Assembly (NCBI GenBank): GCA_964569425.1
Contig: CAZMVD010000019.1
Coordinates: 1-51,267, forward strand
DNA: 51,267 nt
Reading direction: 5' to 3'
DNA from: JACQXM01 sp964569425
Lineage (GTDB): Bacteria; Planctomycetota; Phycisphaerae; UBA1845
Below the pieces are notes generated by a model that was not told the origin of the DNA, searched no databases, and was given only the letters and a program-made list of their open reading frames with translations. Of the stretch, positions 15,579 to 23,853 are shown in pieces. The first letter of the stretch is position 1. Each line of letters opens with the position of its first letter. A program made the position numbers and the translations under genes.

Positions 15579-17063
15579 ATGGCCGCTTCCAACGGACCAG
15601 ACCGCAAGACTGTCGGCTCCCGTGAACCCGGCACGGTACTCTGGTGGGTTCGCCACGACCTGCGCCTGACGGACAATCCGGCCTTACAGGCCGCACGGGA
15701 GACGGGAGGACAGGTCGTTCCGGTGTTCATACTGGATGAGGCCGCGGCGGGCGCGTGGGCGCGCGGCGCCGCAAGCCGCTGGTGGTTACATCATTCCCTG
15801 GCCGCGATGGCAGCCTCGCTGGAGAGGGCCGGTTCACGTTTGGTATTGCGAAATGGTGACACGGTCGCCGAACTGATCGACCTTGTCCGGCTGACGAAGG
15901 CGGGCCTCGTTGTCTGGAACGGCCGGTACGAGCCGGCGGCGATCCGTGTGGAGCGGCTCGTCGTGCGCGCCATGGACGAGCTGAACGTAACCTGCATGGT
16001 CCACCACGGCAATCGCCTGTTCGCGCCGGGATACATCCGCCGGCGCGATGGCGCCCCGTATCGCGTATTCACACCATTCTGGAAGGCGGCAGGAGCGCTC
16101 CCTCCACCCGTGAAACCTCTCCCGGCCCCCAGACGCATTCCGGCGCCCGGGCGCTGGCCGCAGGGAGATTCCCTACACACGCTGCGACTCGACCCGCGGG
16201 CCGATTGGAGCAGGGGAATTGGGGACCACTGGAACCCGGGGGAACAGGGCGCGCGCACGCTGTTGCGGCGGTTCTGCCGGGAAAGCGCAGGCGAATATGG
16301 GATCATGCGCGATCGGCCCGATGGCGGCGGCACGTCTCACCTGTCTCCGCACCTGCACTTCGGCGAAATCAGCCCGCGGCAAGTTTGGTGGGCCGTAGCG
16401 GACACATCGACGGGGGGCGGTTCACCCGCGGATCCGTTCCTGCGGCAATTGGGTTGGCGCGAGTTTGCCGGCCACCTGCTCGACCACTTTCCGCATACCC
16501 CCGACGAACCGCTGCGCGCCGAGTTTACGCGGTTTCCCTGGAGGGAGGATGATAATGCGCTGCGCGCGTGGCAGCGCGGGCAGACGGGTTTCCCGATCGT
16601 CGATGCCGGCATGCGTGAATTATGGGCGACGGGTTGGATGCACAACCGCGTGCGCATGATCGCGGCGTCGTTTCTCATTAAGGACCTGCGCATCTCATGG
16701 CAAACCGGCGCACGCTGGTTCTGGGATACGCTGGTGGACGCGGATATGGCCAACAACACGCTGGGGTGGCAATGGGTGGCCGGTTGCGGCGCCGATGCGG
16801 CGCCCTACTTTCGCATCTTCAATCCCGTGCGACAGGGTGAGCGTTTCGACCTGGCGGGGGCCTACGTGCGCAAGTGGGTTCCTGAATTGGCGCGCCTGCC
16901 GGGCGAATGGATCCACCGGCCGTGGGATGCGCCCCAGGGCGTCCTGACCGACGCGGGCGTGACGCTGGGGAAGGACTACCCCAAGCCCGTCGTGGATCAT
17001 GACGACGCCCGGCGCCGAGCGCTGGCCGCCTTTCAAACGATCACCTCCGGGAACCGCCCCTGA
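15579..17063 (+). CDS. phr: Deoxyribodipyrimidine photolyase (class I CPD photolyase)
   Basis: 494 residues. An N-terminal alpha/beta domain begins at LWWVRHDLRLTDN, for the antenna cofactor. The C-terminal FAD domain carries FPIVDAGMREL, GWMHNRVRM, ASFLIKDL and NNTLGWQWVAGCGADAAPYFR-like sequence, all hallmarks of class I photolyases. It repairs cyclobutane pyrimidine dimers using light. The ATG at 15579 has no good ribosome site, so the start may be a little further in. It lies 174 bases after the sigma-factor gene on the same strand. Confidence 0.92.
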   Translation: MAASNGPDRKTVGSREPGTVLWWVRHDLRLTDNPALQAARETGGQVVPVFILDEAAAGAWARGAASRWWLHHSLAAMAASLERAGSRLVLRNGDTVAELIDLVRLTKAGLVVWNGRYEPAAIRVERLVVRAMDELNVTCMVHHGNRLFAPGYIRRRDGAPYRVFTPFWKAAGALPPPVKPLPAPRRIPAPGRWPQGDSLHTLRLDPRADWSRGIGDHWNPGEQGARTLLRRFCRESAGEYGIMRDRPDGGGTSHLSPHLHFGEISPRQVWWAVADTSTGGGSPADPFLRQLGWREFAGHLLDHFPHTPDEPLRAEFTRFPWREDDNALRAWQRGQTGFPIVDAGMRELWATGWMHNRVRMIAASFLIKDLRISWQTGARWFWDTLVDADMANNTLGWQWVAGCGADAAPYFRIFNPVRQGERFDLAGAYVRKWVPELARLPGEWIHRPWDAPQGVLTDAGVTLGKDYPKPVVDHDDARRRALAAFQTITSGNRP

Positions 17064-17105
17064 CTTGCCCCGGCCATCGCGCGCCTGACCGGAAACGGCG
17101 AACTT

Positions 17106-17135
17106 CTTAACCAACTCTTAGCGCGGTCTTCACTT
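17106..17135 (+). promoter_or_regulatory. Candidate Pho-like box: three 8-bp repeats at 11-bp spacing
   Basis: CTTAACCA (17106-17113), CTTAGCGC (17117-17124) and CTTCACTT (17128-17135) are spaced by 3 bases each, the 8+3 layout of cyanobacterial-type Pho boxes (CTTAACCT repeats). It lies about 120 bases before the start of a PhoB-family regulator, which suggests autoregulation. The second and third repeats match only partly. Confidence 0.4.
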
Positions 17136-17256
17136 CGCGTTGAGCGAGGGTTCATGTAGGAACATTACGTTGACGAGTCGTGTGCGCGACCGTCGCGCAT
17201 GCCATCCACGCGGTAATCGAAGTGCGGCCGACAGGCACGCCTCTGCTCATAGTCCG

Positions 17257-18021
17257 ATGCCCCGACCGAACCACATTCTCGTGGTCGAAGACGACGCCGA
17301 TCTAGCGGAAGTGCTGCGCCACAATCTGACGCGCGAGGGCTATTCCGTCGCCCTGTCATCGGATGGGCTCTCGGCGTTGGCGCAGGTGCGTCAACGCGTA
17401 CCCAACCTGATCGTGCTGGACCGCATGTTGCCGCACCTGTCGGGAGACCAGGTCGTCAAGTCGCTACGGCGCGAGCCCAAACATGCGGCGATACCCATCA
17501 TCATCGTCAGCGCCAAGTCCGACGAAGCGGACGAACTGGTCGGTTTTTCGCTGGGCGTGGACGACTACGTGACCAAGCCGTTCTCCATCAAATCGCTGTT
17601 GGCGCGGATTGCGGCGGTGCTCCGTCGGAGAATGCTGTTCGAAGGATCGCCCGAGAATATGGTGGTCGAGCCCTTTTTCCTCGACCTGCGCCGGCACGAA
17701 TTGACGGTCCGCGACGCCAACGTGGCGCTGACTGCGACCGAACTTCGCATTTTGCGGTCCCTGATGGCCGGACGCGGCGCGGTGCTCTCGCGCGGCGACC
17801 TCATCGACGACGCCATCGGGCGCGGCACGGCCATTACCGATCGCACCATCGACGTTCACATACTCTCCATCCGCAAGAAGATCCGCCAGGTCGCCCCACG
17901 TACCCAGGAGGACCGCTGGATTCAGACCATCCGCGGCGTGGGCTACTCGTTCCGCCGGCCGTCGACCGAGCCGCCCCAGGCCGTCGAAGCGATCAGCGAC
18001 TCCGCGAAATCTCTGGAATAA
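17257..18021 (+). CDS. OmpR/PhoB-family response regulator
   Basis: 254 residues from MPRPNHILVVEDD; an in-frame GTG/ATG extension upstream has no receiver-domain match. The receiver domain (about 5-122) has the acidic pair in VEDD, phosphoacceptor Asp55 (LIVLDRMLP), Ser85 and Lys107 (VTKPF). A winged-helix DNA-binding domain (about 140-236) contains TATELRILRSLM-like and HILSIRKKIR sequence and ends TIRGVGYSF. No histidine kinase is adjacent, so it is an orphan here. The ribosome site is weak. PhoB and similar regulators bind 11-bp-spaced direct repeats, as seen upstream. Confidence 0.9.
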   Translation: MPRPNHILVVEDDADLAEVLRHNLTREGYSVALSSDGLSALAQVRQRVPNLIVLDRMLPHLSGDQVVKSLRREPKHAAIPIIIVSAKSDEADELVGFSLGVDDYVTKPFSIKSLLARIAAVLRRRMLFEGSPENMVVEPFFLDLRRHELTVRDANVALTATELRILRSLMAGRGAVLSRGDLIDDAIGRGTAITDRTIDVHILSIRKKIRQVAPRTQEDRWIQTIRGVGYSFRRPSTEPPQAVEAISDSAKSLE

Positions 18022-18031
18022 TCGGTCGCAT

Positions 18032-21000
18032 TCAGCGACCCGTCAGGCTGGCCGGTCCACGCAACTCGACCGCGGGCGGAAGCCTGGGCGCGGGGCGACG
18101 GAGGAACTTCTCGTAGTTCTCCGTTTGTACGCTGCTCAATTCGATGGGGCGCCCGTCAATGAAAAGATGGGTGACGATGCTCGAAGTTTGCAGAGGCGAG
18201 TCGGTCACCACCATCAAGTCGGCCCGCTTGCCGACCTCGAGCGATCCGACCTGGTCGTCGATCCCGAGTATGCCTGCCGCGCCCAGGGTGAGCGCGTATT
18301 CGGCGCGCTGCCGCGAAAGCCCGTGTGCCACGGTCATGCCCACCTGAATGCCGAGGTTGAAGCTTTCGGCCGCGCTTTCCGAGCCGAAACAGAAGCGCAC
18401 GCCCGCACGATCAAGTTCTGCCGCGCAGCGATAGACCGAGTCCCACGGTTCGAATTCACCGGCGGGTAGATTGAACGGCGTGCTGAGGATGACCGGGATA
18501 TCGCGCTCCGCCAGAAACGGGGCCAATTTCCACGATTCCTGCGCGCCCAAGAGCATGGGTTTGAGCTGGTGTTTTTCTGCAAACTCCAGCGCGTCGACGA
18601 TCTGCTTGTAAGTGTTGGCCGTGAATGCGACCGGTTGCTGCCCGCTGAGGTAGGGGATCATGGCTTCCAGCGCCGGGTGGACGTCGGGAACGGGTACCTC
18701 GTCGGATTCGGGAAGCGCGCGAACGGCGGCATAGTGCCTGGCCTGGCGCATGAAGTCCTCAAGTTCGCGCACCGCCTTGCGGTGTTCTTCGAGCAACTTC
18801 TTCCGCGCGTCCTTGTCCTCGGGCAGGTGAACGGGAAGGCTGGGCACGGTCATGTGGAGGGCGAAGGCGTCGGCGCGGAGCATCTCCGGGGCGGTCCAGC
18901 CGTCGAGCCGGATGACCGCACTTTGGCCGGCGATGCGCCCGCCGGTCGGCTTGGCCAGGGCGGTGGTAATGCCCACCGTACGCGCCACGCGGACGTGCGC
19001 GCTGTGCGGATGGACCGCGAAAGCGGCGCGCACGTGCGGGTTGTACGTGCCGATTTCCTCGTGGTCGCGCGTCGCGCGGAGCGAATCGACTTCGCGCATT
19101 CCCAACATGCTTCCGGCGTCGATGAGACCCGGGTAGACGTGCAAACCCGCCCCGTCAATGATCCCCGCACCCGGCGGCACCACGACACCCGCCGTCGGAC
19201 CGACGGCGTGAATTCGGTCTTCCAGAATCACCACCGTGCCGTTCTCGATCGCCGGTCCGGCGATCGGGTGCACGGTCGCGCCCACCACCGCGTAGGCGCG
19301 GTGCGGCGTTTCCGGGATGGTGCGATCGACCGCGGTTCGCGGCGCAAAGCGCACGGCCGGCTCGACGGGCTCGGGGCGCGCATCCTCGAACACCACGTGG
19401 CCGTCGAGAATGGTCATCACGCACTTGCTGAAGGTGTTGAGCGGGTGGCCGTTGAAAACGGCCGCGTCGCCGTCCTTGCCCACCTCCAGACTTCCGACGC
19501 GCTGCTCAATCTGAAGTTGCATCGCGGCGTTGAGGGTCACCAGGCGCAGCACCTGATTCTCGTCGAGACCGCCCCAGCGGACGGACTTGCACGCCTCCTG
19601 GCCCAGGTAGCGAATGGCCAGCGGAGAATCGGAGTTGATCGACACGTTGATGCGCTGCGCGGTCATCATCGCCGCGTTGTGCGGGACGGCTTCGAACGCC
19701 TCGACCTTGTACGCCCAGTCGTTGGAAAAAGTCGATGCGCCGCTGCCGTGGCGCGCGATCTCCGGGGCGACGCGGTAGCCTTCGAGCACGTGATGCAGCG
19801 TGCCGATGCGAATGCCGTATTCCTCGGCCACGGTGAAGAGACGCAGGATCTCGTCGGATCGGTAGCAGTGCGCGTGAACGGTCATCTCCCCGGCCAGCAC
19901 GCGCTGCATGGCCTCCAGGCGCAGATCGGTACGCGGGATGGGCACGTCGGCGCCGCTGCGCGCTGCTTCCTCGTATTCATTCCACGTTCGGCGGTAGGCG
20001 CTGGCCGCCTCGAAGGCGCTGCGGATGGTCGCTTCCACCCCCATGCGGGTGTTGGGGTATCGCTTACCCCAGTTCTGGGGAAAATTGGCCTGAACAACGT
20101 TTTCGCCGAGGGCGAACTTGATGACCGCGGGTGCGTCTGCGATGAGCATTTCCTCGGCGGTGCTCCCGTACCGGAGCTTGAGGATCGCGTTCTGCCCGCC
20201 GATCGGGTTGGCCGAACCGTGCATGACATGATGGGTCGTCGTACCGCCGGCCAGGGCGCGGTACAGCCCCACGTGGTGCGGGTTAAGCACGTCGGCGACG
20301 CGGACCTCGGCACTGACCGCTTCGGGCGATTCGTTGACGCTGTCCATGCCCAGGTGCGAATGAGCATCGACAAAGCCGGGAATAACGAAGAGCCCGGTTG
20401 CGTCGATCACGGTGGTACCCTCGGGTATGACGAGGTTGGTGCCCAGGGCTGCGATTTTGCCCGCGCGAATGAGCAGCGAGGCGTTGGTGAGCGTGGGCGA
20501 TGTCACGGGGAGAATGGTGGCATCGCGCAGAAGTACATTGCCCGATGTGATCGTGCGGGGAACGCGATCCGCCTTCAACTCGACCGGCCAATCCGGCTCG
20601 GGCAGCGCAAGCCGCGTTTCCCCGGGTTCGCGCTCCAAACGCTCGGGCTTCTTCGCGGATTCGGACGCACGCAAGGAATCGGCCGGGGAACTCTCGTCCC
20701 GTTCCCGATCGCCGCGACGAAGTGCTTCTTCATCGATGTCCATTCGCCGACCGTCGATGTACAACCGGGCGACCTTGGCGCGCCGGTCCTGCAACGGCGC
20801 GGTCAGCAGGGTAAGGTCCGCCACCCGGCCGGGGCGAATGTCGCCCAACTGATCGGCCAATCCATAGACTTCGGCCGCGTGGGTGGTCAGCGCCTGCACC
20901 GCGGCTTCCGGCGGCAGCCCGCGCTCCAGCACCCAGCGCAGGTTGCGCAGAAACTCCTTGGGCTCTTTGAAGTCGCGGGTGCGCAGGGCGAAAGGGATGC

Positions 21001-22153
21001 CCGCTTCGTGCAGGCGGATGATGTTGGCCACCTGCTCCTCCCAGAGTCGGCGGCGTTCCTGCCGCAGGCGAAGCGGTTCATACTCGCGCGCTGCCTCCTT
21101 TTTCTGCTCCTGCCCCGGTGAATCTTCGTCCCCCTCTGCGGGCGGCTCTTCCCCGGGCGCCGCAGAATCACGCTTCTTGCGTCCGTATTCCGGCTCCTCG
21201 TCGAACTTGATGCTCACGATGAGCGGAACGCGGCGGCTCTTGAGCAGCCCGGTCACCTTCCACGCCTCGCGCGCTCCGCTGATCGCGATGTCGAGGTTGA
21301 ATTCCTGCGCCAGACTCAGAGCGCGGCGAATCTCGTTTTCGGTTTGCGCCTCGAACACCAGCCGTTGCATCCGCGCCAACAACGGTTGCAGGGCGTCGAG
21401 CGCCGGGTCCGCGGGCTCGCGCCGGCCTTTGCTGGGGTTCCGCTCGTTGTACTTCTGCATGCGCCCGTGTCGCCGGGCGTCGTGCATCGTCTGGCGAAAC
21501 TGCGCAAATACGCCCAGCAATGTCCGCGGATAGCCCCCCTCTTCGCCCGGGGCGAACGAACCGTGCATGGCCGCGTCTTCGGCAATCACCGACCGGCGGA
21601 CCGCCGCATCCCCTAGGTGGATGGCCGCGCTCGTTCCCGAGAGGATGCCGTCGCGCGGCGCGATGATCGCGCTGGTAAAGCCCAGGGCACGGTGGCGCTC
21701 GAGTTGTTTGGGGTCGGGCTGATAGCGCTCCCAGGCACGGTGATGGGGACGAATCCCGCGGCGGCCCGCATCACGCGTGGCGACCTGTGCGCGTTCCCGC
21801 GGATCGGTGGGCACGTCCTCGTCGCGGGCGCGCTCCTCCGTGGTCCGCGCGGAGTCGCCGATTCCCAGATGAACATGCCCGTCGATGAACCCGGGGTAGG
21901 CAAATAAACCGGTCCCGTCCACCCGCTCGGCGTGCGCCGGAATCTCAATTTCTTTGCCCGCGGCCACGATGCGTCCGTCGGCGAAAAGGATGGTCCCACG
22001 TTCGAGGGTGGAGCCGTCTCCGCGGACGATGGTGATGTTGCTCAGTGCGGTCGGCGTGGCAAACTCCTCCCACCCGGTGCCGCGCGCCGCGGCCCCCGCT
22101 CCCGCCAGCAGCAGACATCCCATCCAGGTGCACCGACGGAATCGTTGGGTCAT
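18032..22153 (-). CDS. Secreted triple-domain amidohydrolase, third domain degenerate
   Basis: 1373 residues. GAGGA precedes the ATG at 22153. An N-terminal hydrophobic stretch suggests export. Three imidazolonepropionase/dihydroorotase-like units follow. Unit 1 (about 35-475) has HVH (93-95) but a long charged insert near 320-370. Unit 2 (about 535-925) is complete: HSH (598-600), HAH (760-762), HH (787-788) and NSDSP (Asp842). Unit 3 (about 955-1345) reads DAGSM where HxH should be and probably cannot bind metal in the same way. Each unit ends with the LGDIRPGRVADL- or VGSLEVGKxAD-type strand motif. The substrate is unknown. Confidence 0.85.
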   Translation of the reverse strand: MTQRFRRCTWMGCLLLAGAGAAARGTGWEEFATPTALSNITIVRGDGSTLERGTILFADGRIVAAGKEIEIPAHAERVDGTGLFAYPGFIDGHVHLGIGDSARTTEERARDEDVPTDPRERAQVATRDAGRRGIRPHHRAWERYQPDPKQLERHRALGFTSAIIAPRDGILSGTSAAIHLGDAAVRRSVIAEDAAMHGSFAPGEEGGYPRTLLGVFAQFRQTMHDARRHGRMQKYNERNPSKGRREPADPALDALQPLLARMQRLVFEAQTENEIRRALSLAQEFNLDIAISGAREAWKVTGLLKSRRVPLIVSIKFDEEPEYGRKKRDSAAPGEEPPAEGDEDSPGQEQKKEAAREYEPLRLRQERRRLWEEQVANIIRLHEAGIPFALRTRDFKEPKEFLRNLRWVLERGLPPEAAVQALTTHAAEVYGLADQLGDIRPGRVADLTLLTAPLQDRRAKVARLYIDGRRMDIDEEALRRGDRERDESSPADSLRASESAKKPERLEREPGETRLALPEPDWPVELKADRVPRTITSGNVLLRDATILPVTSPTLTNASLLIRAGKIAALGTNLVIPEGTTVIDATGLFVIPGFVDAHSHLGMDSVNESPEAVSAEVRVADVLNPHHVGLYRALAGGTTTHHVMHGSANPIGGQNAILKLRYGSTAEEMLIADAPAVIKFALGENVVQANFPQNWGKRYPNTRMGVEATIRSAFEAASAYRRTWNEYEEAARSGADVPIPRTDLRLEAMQRVLAGEMTVHAHCYRSDEILRLFTVAEEYGIRIGTLHHVLEGYRVAPEIARHGSGASTFSNDWAYKVEAFEAVPHNAAMMTAQRINVSINSDSPLAIRYLGQEACKSVRWGGLDENQVLRLVTLNAAMQLQIEQRVGSLEVGKDGDAAVFNGHPLNTFSKCVMTILDGHVVFEDARPEPVEPAVRFAPRTAVDRTIPETPHRAYAVVGATVHPIAGPAIENGTVVILEDRIHAVGPTAGVVVPPGAGIIDGAGLHVYPGLIDAGSMLGMREVDSLRATRDHEEIGTYNPHVRAAFAVHPHSAHVRVARTVGITTALAKPTGGRIAGQSAVIRLDGWTAPEMLRADAFALHMTVPSLPVHLPEDKDARKKLLEEHRKAVRELEDFMRQARHYAAVRALPESDEVPVPDVHPALEAMIPYLSGQQPVAFTANTYKQIVDALEFAEKHQLKPMLLGAQESWKLAPFLAERDIPVILSTPFNLPAGEFEPWDSVYRCAAELDRAGVRFCFGSESAAESFNLGIQVGMTVAHGLSRQRAEYALTLGAAGILGIDDQVGSLEVGKRADLMVVTDSPLQTSSIVTHLFIDGRPIELSSVQTENYEKFLRRPAPRLPPAVELRGPASLTGR

Positions 22154-22345
22154 GGCTTTATCCTCTATGCGTAAGCGGCTTGGGAAAGCGGTCCGGAGGC
22201 ACCGCGGCGAATCCGACCCTCGGCACCGGGCGCCAAGTCTAGTTTTGCGCCTCTCGAATGTCGATCACGCCGCCCCTTGACCAAAGGCACCGCCAAGACC
22301 ATGATTCCGCCCAGTATTCGATTCAAGGCAGAAACGGGGTTATTC

Positions 22346-22906
22346 ATGATCAAGGCCGTCGAACTTCGCAAAGGCAAAACCATCGTCCACGAGGGGCAAT
22401 TGTGCGTCGTACACGAAGCGGCGCACGTGGCCAAAGGCAACAAGCGCAGCTACATGCAGGCCAAGCTCAAGAACCTCAAGAGCGGCACCATGTCTGACGT
22501 GCGCTTTAACGTCGATGATCGCATCGAGGTGCCCTTCGTCGAATCGCGCGAGTACCAGTTTCTTTACAAAGAGGGCGACAAGTTCGTGGTCATGGACCTG
22601 GAGACGTACGACCAGATTCCCGTCGCCGCCGACATTGTGGGCGACGGGGCGCAGTGGCTCAAACCCAACGAGAAGGTCTCCTGCCAATTGCACAACGGGC
22701 TGATGATCTCCTTCGAACTGCCCTTCACGGTGGAATTGGAGATCGTCGAGACCCCCCCGGTGGTAAAAGGGTCCACCGCCACCAACCAGCCCAAAGACGC
22801 CATAGTCGAGACCGGCGCGCGTGTTCGCGTGCCGTCGTTCATCGAACCCGGCACGGTCATCCGCATCGACACGCGCACCGGCGAATACCTCGAACGCGCC
22901 AAGTAA
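22346..22906 (+). CDS. efp: Translation elongation factor P
   Basis: 186 residues, the normal EF-P length, from MIKAVELRKGK; earlier in-frame starts would add a non-conserved leader. All three domains are present (KOW-like, OB and C-terminal, with ETGARVRVPSFIEPG). EF-P relieves ribosomes stalled at proline runs. The tip loop of domain I reads AKGNKRSYMQ. The residue aligned with the modified Lys of E. coli (Lys34) or B. subtilis (Lys32) is Asn32, flanked by Lys30, Lys33 and Arg34. It is divergent from the amidohydrolase gene, 192 bases away. Confidence 0.93.
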   Translation: MIKAVELRKGKTIVHEGQLCVVHEAAHVAKGNKRSYMQAKLKNLKSGTMSDVRFNVDDRIEVPFVESREYQFLYKEGDKFVVMDLETYDQIPVAADIVGDGAQWLKPNEKVSCQLHNGLMISFELPFTVELEIVETPPVVKGSTATNQPKDAIVETGARVRVPSFIEPGTVIRIDTRTGEYLERAK

Positions 22907-23386
22907 GCCCCGCTTCCGGCCCCGGGCGCGCGCCGCGCATGGGCGTTGCGGCCGGCGCTCTGGGCCGTTCCCGCCGCCGCCATTTCGCACCGCACTCGTT
23001 GGCGAACAGGACGCGCCCCATTACTTGTCGATAGCACTCTCGCAGGCTTTTTCCCTTGGTTTTTTGCGCTCCGCGCCAAAGGGGCGCCGCACCTCGAACG
23101 CGTTTCCGGCAAACCGCGCGGCGGCCGATTCATGACCGGCAAGCCACAAGAGCCCGGCGCTCCATGCTGCGCCGAAGACGGCGCCGGCGCGACATGCGGC
23201 GACAATGCGGCGCCCGCGCAATCGATCCGCGAAGCGCGAAAGAAAGTGCCAATATGGTGGCACCGCCGGCCGCTGAGCGCCGCGCAGCGCGTGGATCCGG
23301 TCGGCGCACGTCCGGCGTCCGCCGCCGACCGTCAAAAAAAATTTCTCAAGATTTGCAAAATTTCTCTGGACAGCCCCAAGCGATCG

Positions 23387-23402
23387 TGTACATTTCTGTA
23401 CA
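23387..23402 (+). promoter_or_regulatory. Paired TGTACA boxes, possible operator
   Basis: TGTACA at 23387-23392 and 23397-23402 are separated by TTTC. Each box is self-complementary, so the pair reads as both direct and inverted repeat. They abut the ribosome-binding site of the peptide gene. Confidence 0.4.
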
Positions 23403-23422
23403 GAAAGGAGGTGATTACACCT
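23402..23422 (+). promoter_or_regulatory. Extended Shine-Dalgarno folded in a small hairpin
   Basis: AGAAAGGAGGTGAT (23402-23415) is a 14-base perfect match to the complement of the usual bacterial 16S 3' end. Part of it pairs with the bases just before the start codon: AGGTG (23409-23413), loop ATTA, CACCT (23418-23422). The start codon follows at once. Confidence 0.7.
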
Positions 23423-23494
23423 ATGGCGAAGAAACGCAAAGCCGCGAAGGCAGCCAAGAAGTCGAAGAAGAAGGCTGCCAAGAAGAAGAAGTAA
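23423..23494 (+). CDS. 23-residue lysine-rich basic peptide
   Basis: The peptide is MAKKRKAAKAAKKSKKK followed by AAKKKK and a stop: 14 Lys and 1 Arg in 23 residues, no acidic residue. The extended Shine-Dalgarno and the downstream terminator argue that this tiny frame is really expressed. Composition resembles the AAKK tails of histone H1-like proteins and short AKK peptides that I recall from planctomycete genomes. It could bind DNA or RNA or act as a leader. It is an isolated gene, with no operon partner before the terminator at 23621. The function is unknown. Confidence 0.7.
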   Translation: MAKKRKAAKAAKKSKKKAAKKKK

Positions 23495-23620
23495 GCCGCA
23501 ACGAACACGTTCGTCGCGGCCTGGCGGAAGACCGGGTTGTATGCGTTTTGTCGACTCTCGCCACGGCGGTCGACACCGCTCCCCGGAAAAACGATCAGGA
23601 CCGGACGAACCACAAAGGAT

Positions 23621-23662
23621 GGAGGGTGCTCCTCGCCACGGCAGCACCCTCCAACTTTTTTT
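23621..23662 (+). terminator. Intrinsic terminator
   Basis: GGAGGGTGCT (23621-23630) pairs perfectly with AGCACCCTCC (23643-23652), loop of 12 bases, followed by AAC and seven T (23656-23662). It is a textbook plus-strand Rho-independent terminator, 127 bases past the peptide stop. The rest of the gap to the next gene (23663-23853) shows nothing. Confidence 0.92.
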
Positions 23663-23853
23663 ACGCCTCCGTTCCAACCTCCGCCGCAAATCGCACCGGT
23701 TCCGAGTTGACTGACGAACTCCGGCCGATCGCCGGAACCTTCCGCCGAACGCGCCGCCGAGACCGGGCTCGCTCGGCCCGCATCGGTGGCAGCGCCGCCG
23801 GCATCGCGTCGTGGTGTGCTTCGATAGGTTGAATCGCAACCGGGGCCGAAGCG

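Larger units (their letters stand above)
22907..23422. other. Intergenic region upstream of the lysine-rich peptide gene
   Basis: 516 bases without a supported gene. A plus-strand frame runs through it into the peptide gene but its sequence looks random. The last 90 bases turn AT-rich: AAAATTTCTC occurs at 23338-23347 and again at 23357-23366, followed by two TGTACA boxes. This is the likely promoter zone for the peptide gene. Confidence 0.6.

Noticed and set aside
15401..15730. A 109-residue minus-strand frame between the sigma-factor and photolyase genes
   Set aside because: It overlaps the photolyase start, has no ribosome site and matches nothing I know. The spacer part alone is too short to judge.
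18569..21121. An 850-residue open frame on the plus strand
   Set aside because: It lies fully antisense to the triple amidohydrolase, whose motifs are clear. Long antisense frames are expected at this GC content, and its translation is low-complexity Arg/His/Val-rich.
22946..23422. An upstream extension of the lysine-rich peptide into a 182-residue protein
   Set aside because: The extension has random-looking composition, and the very strong ribosome site lies directly before the short form.
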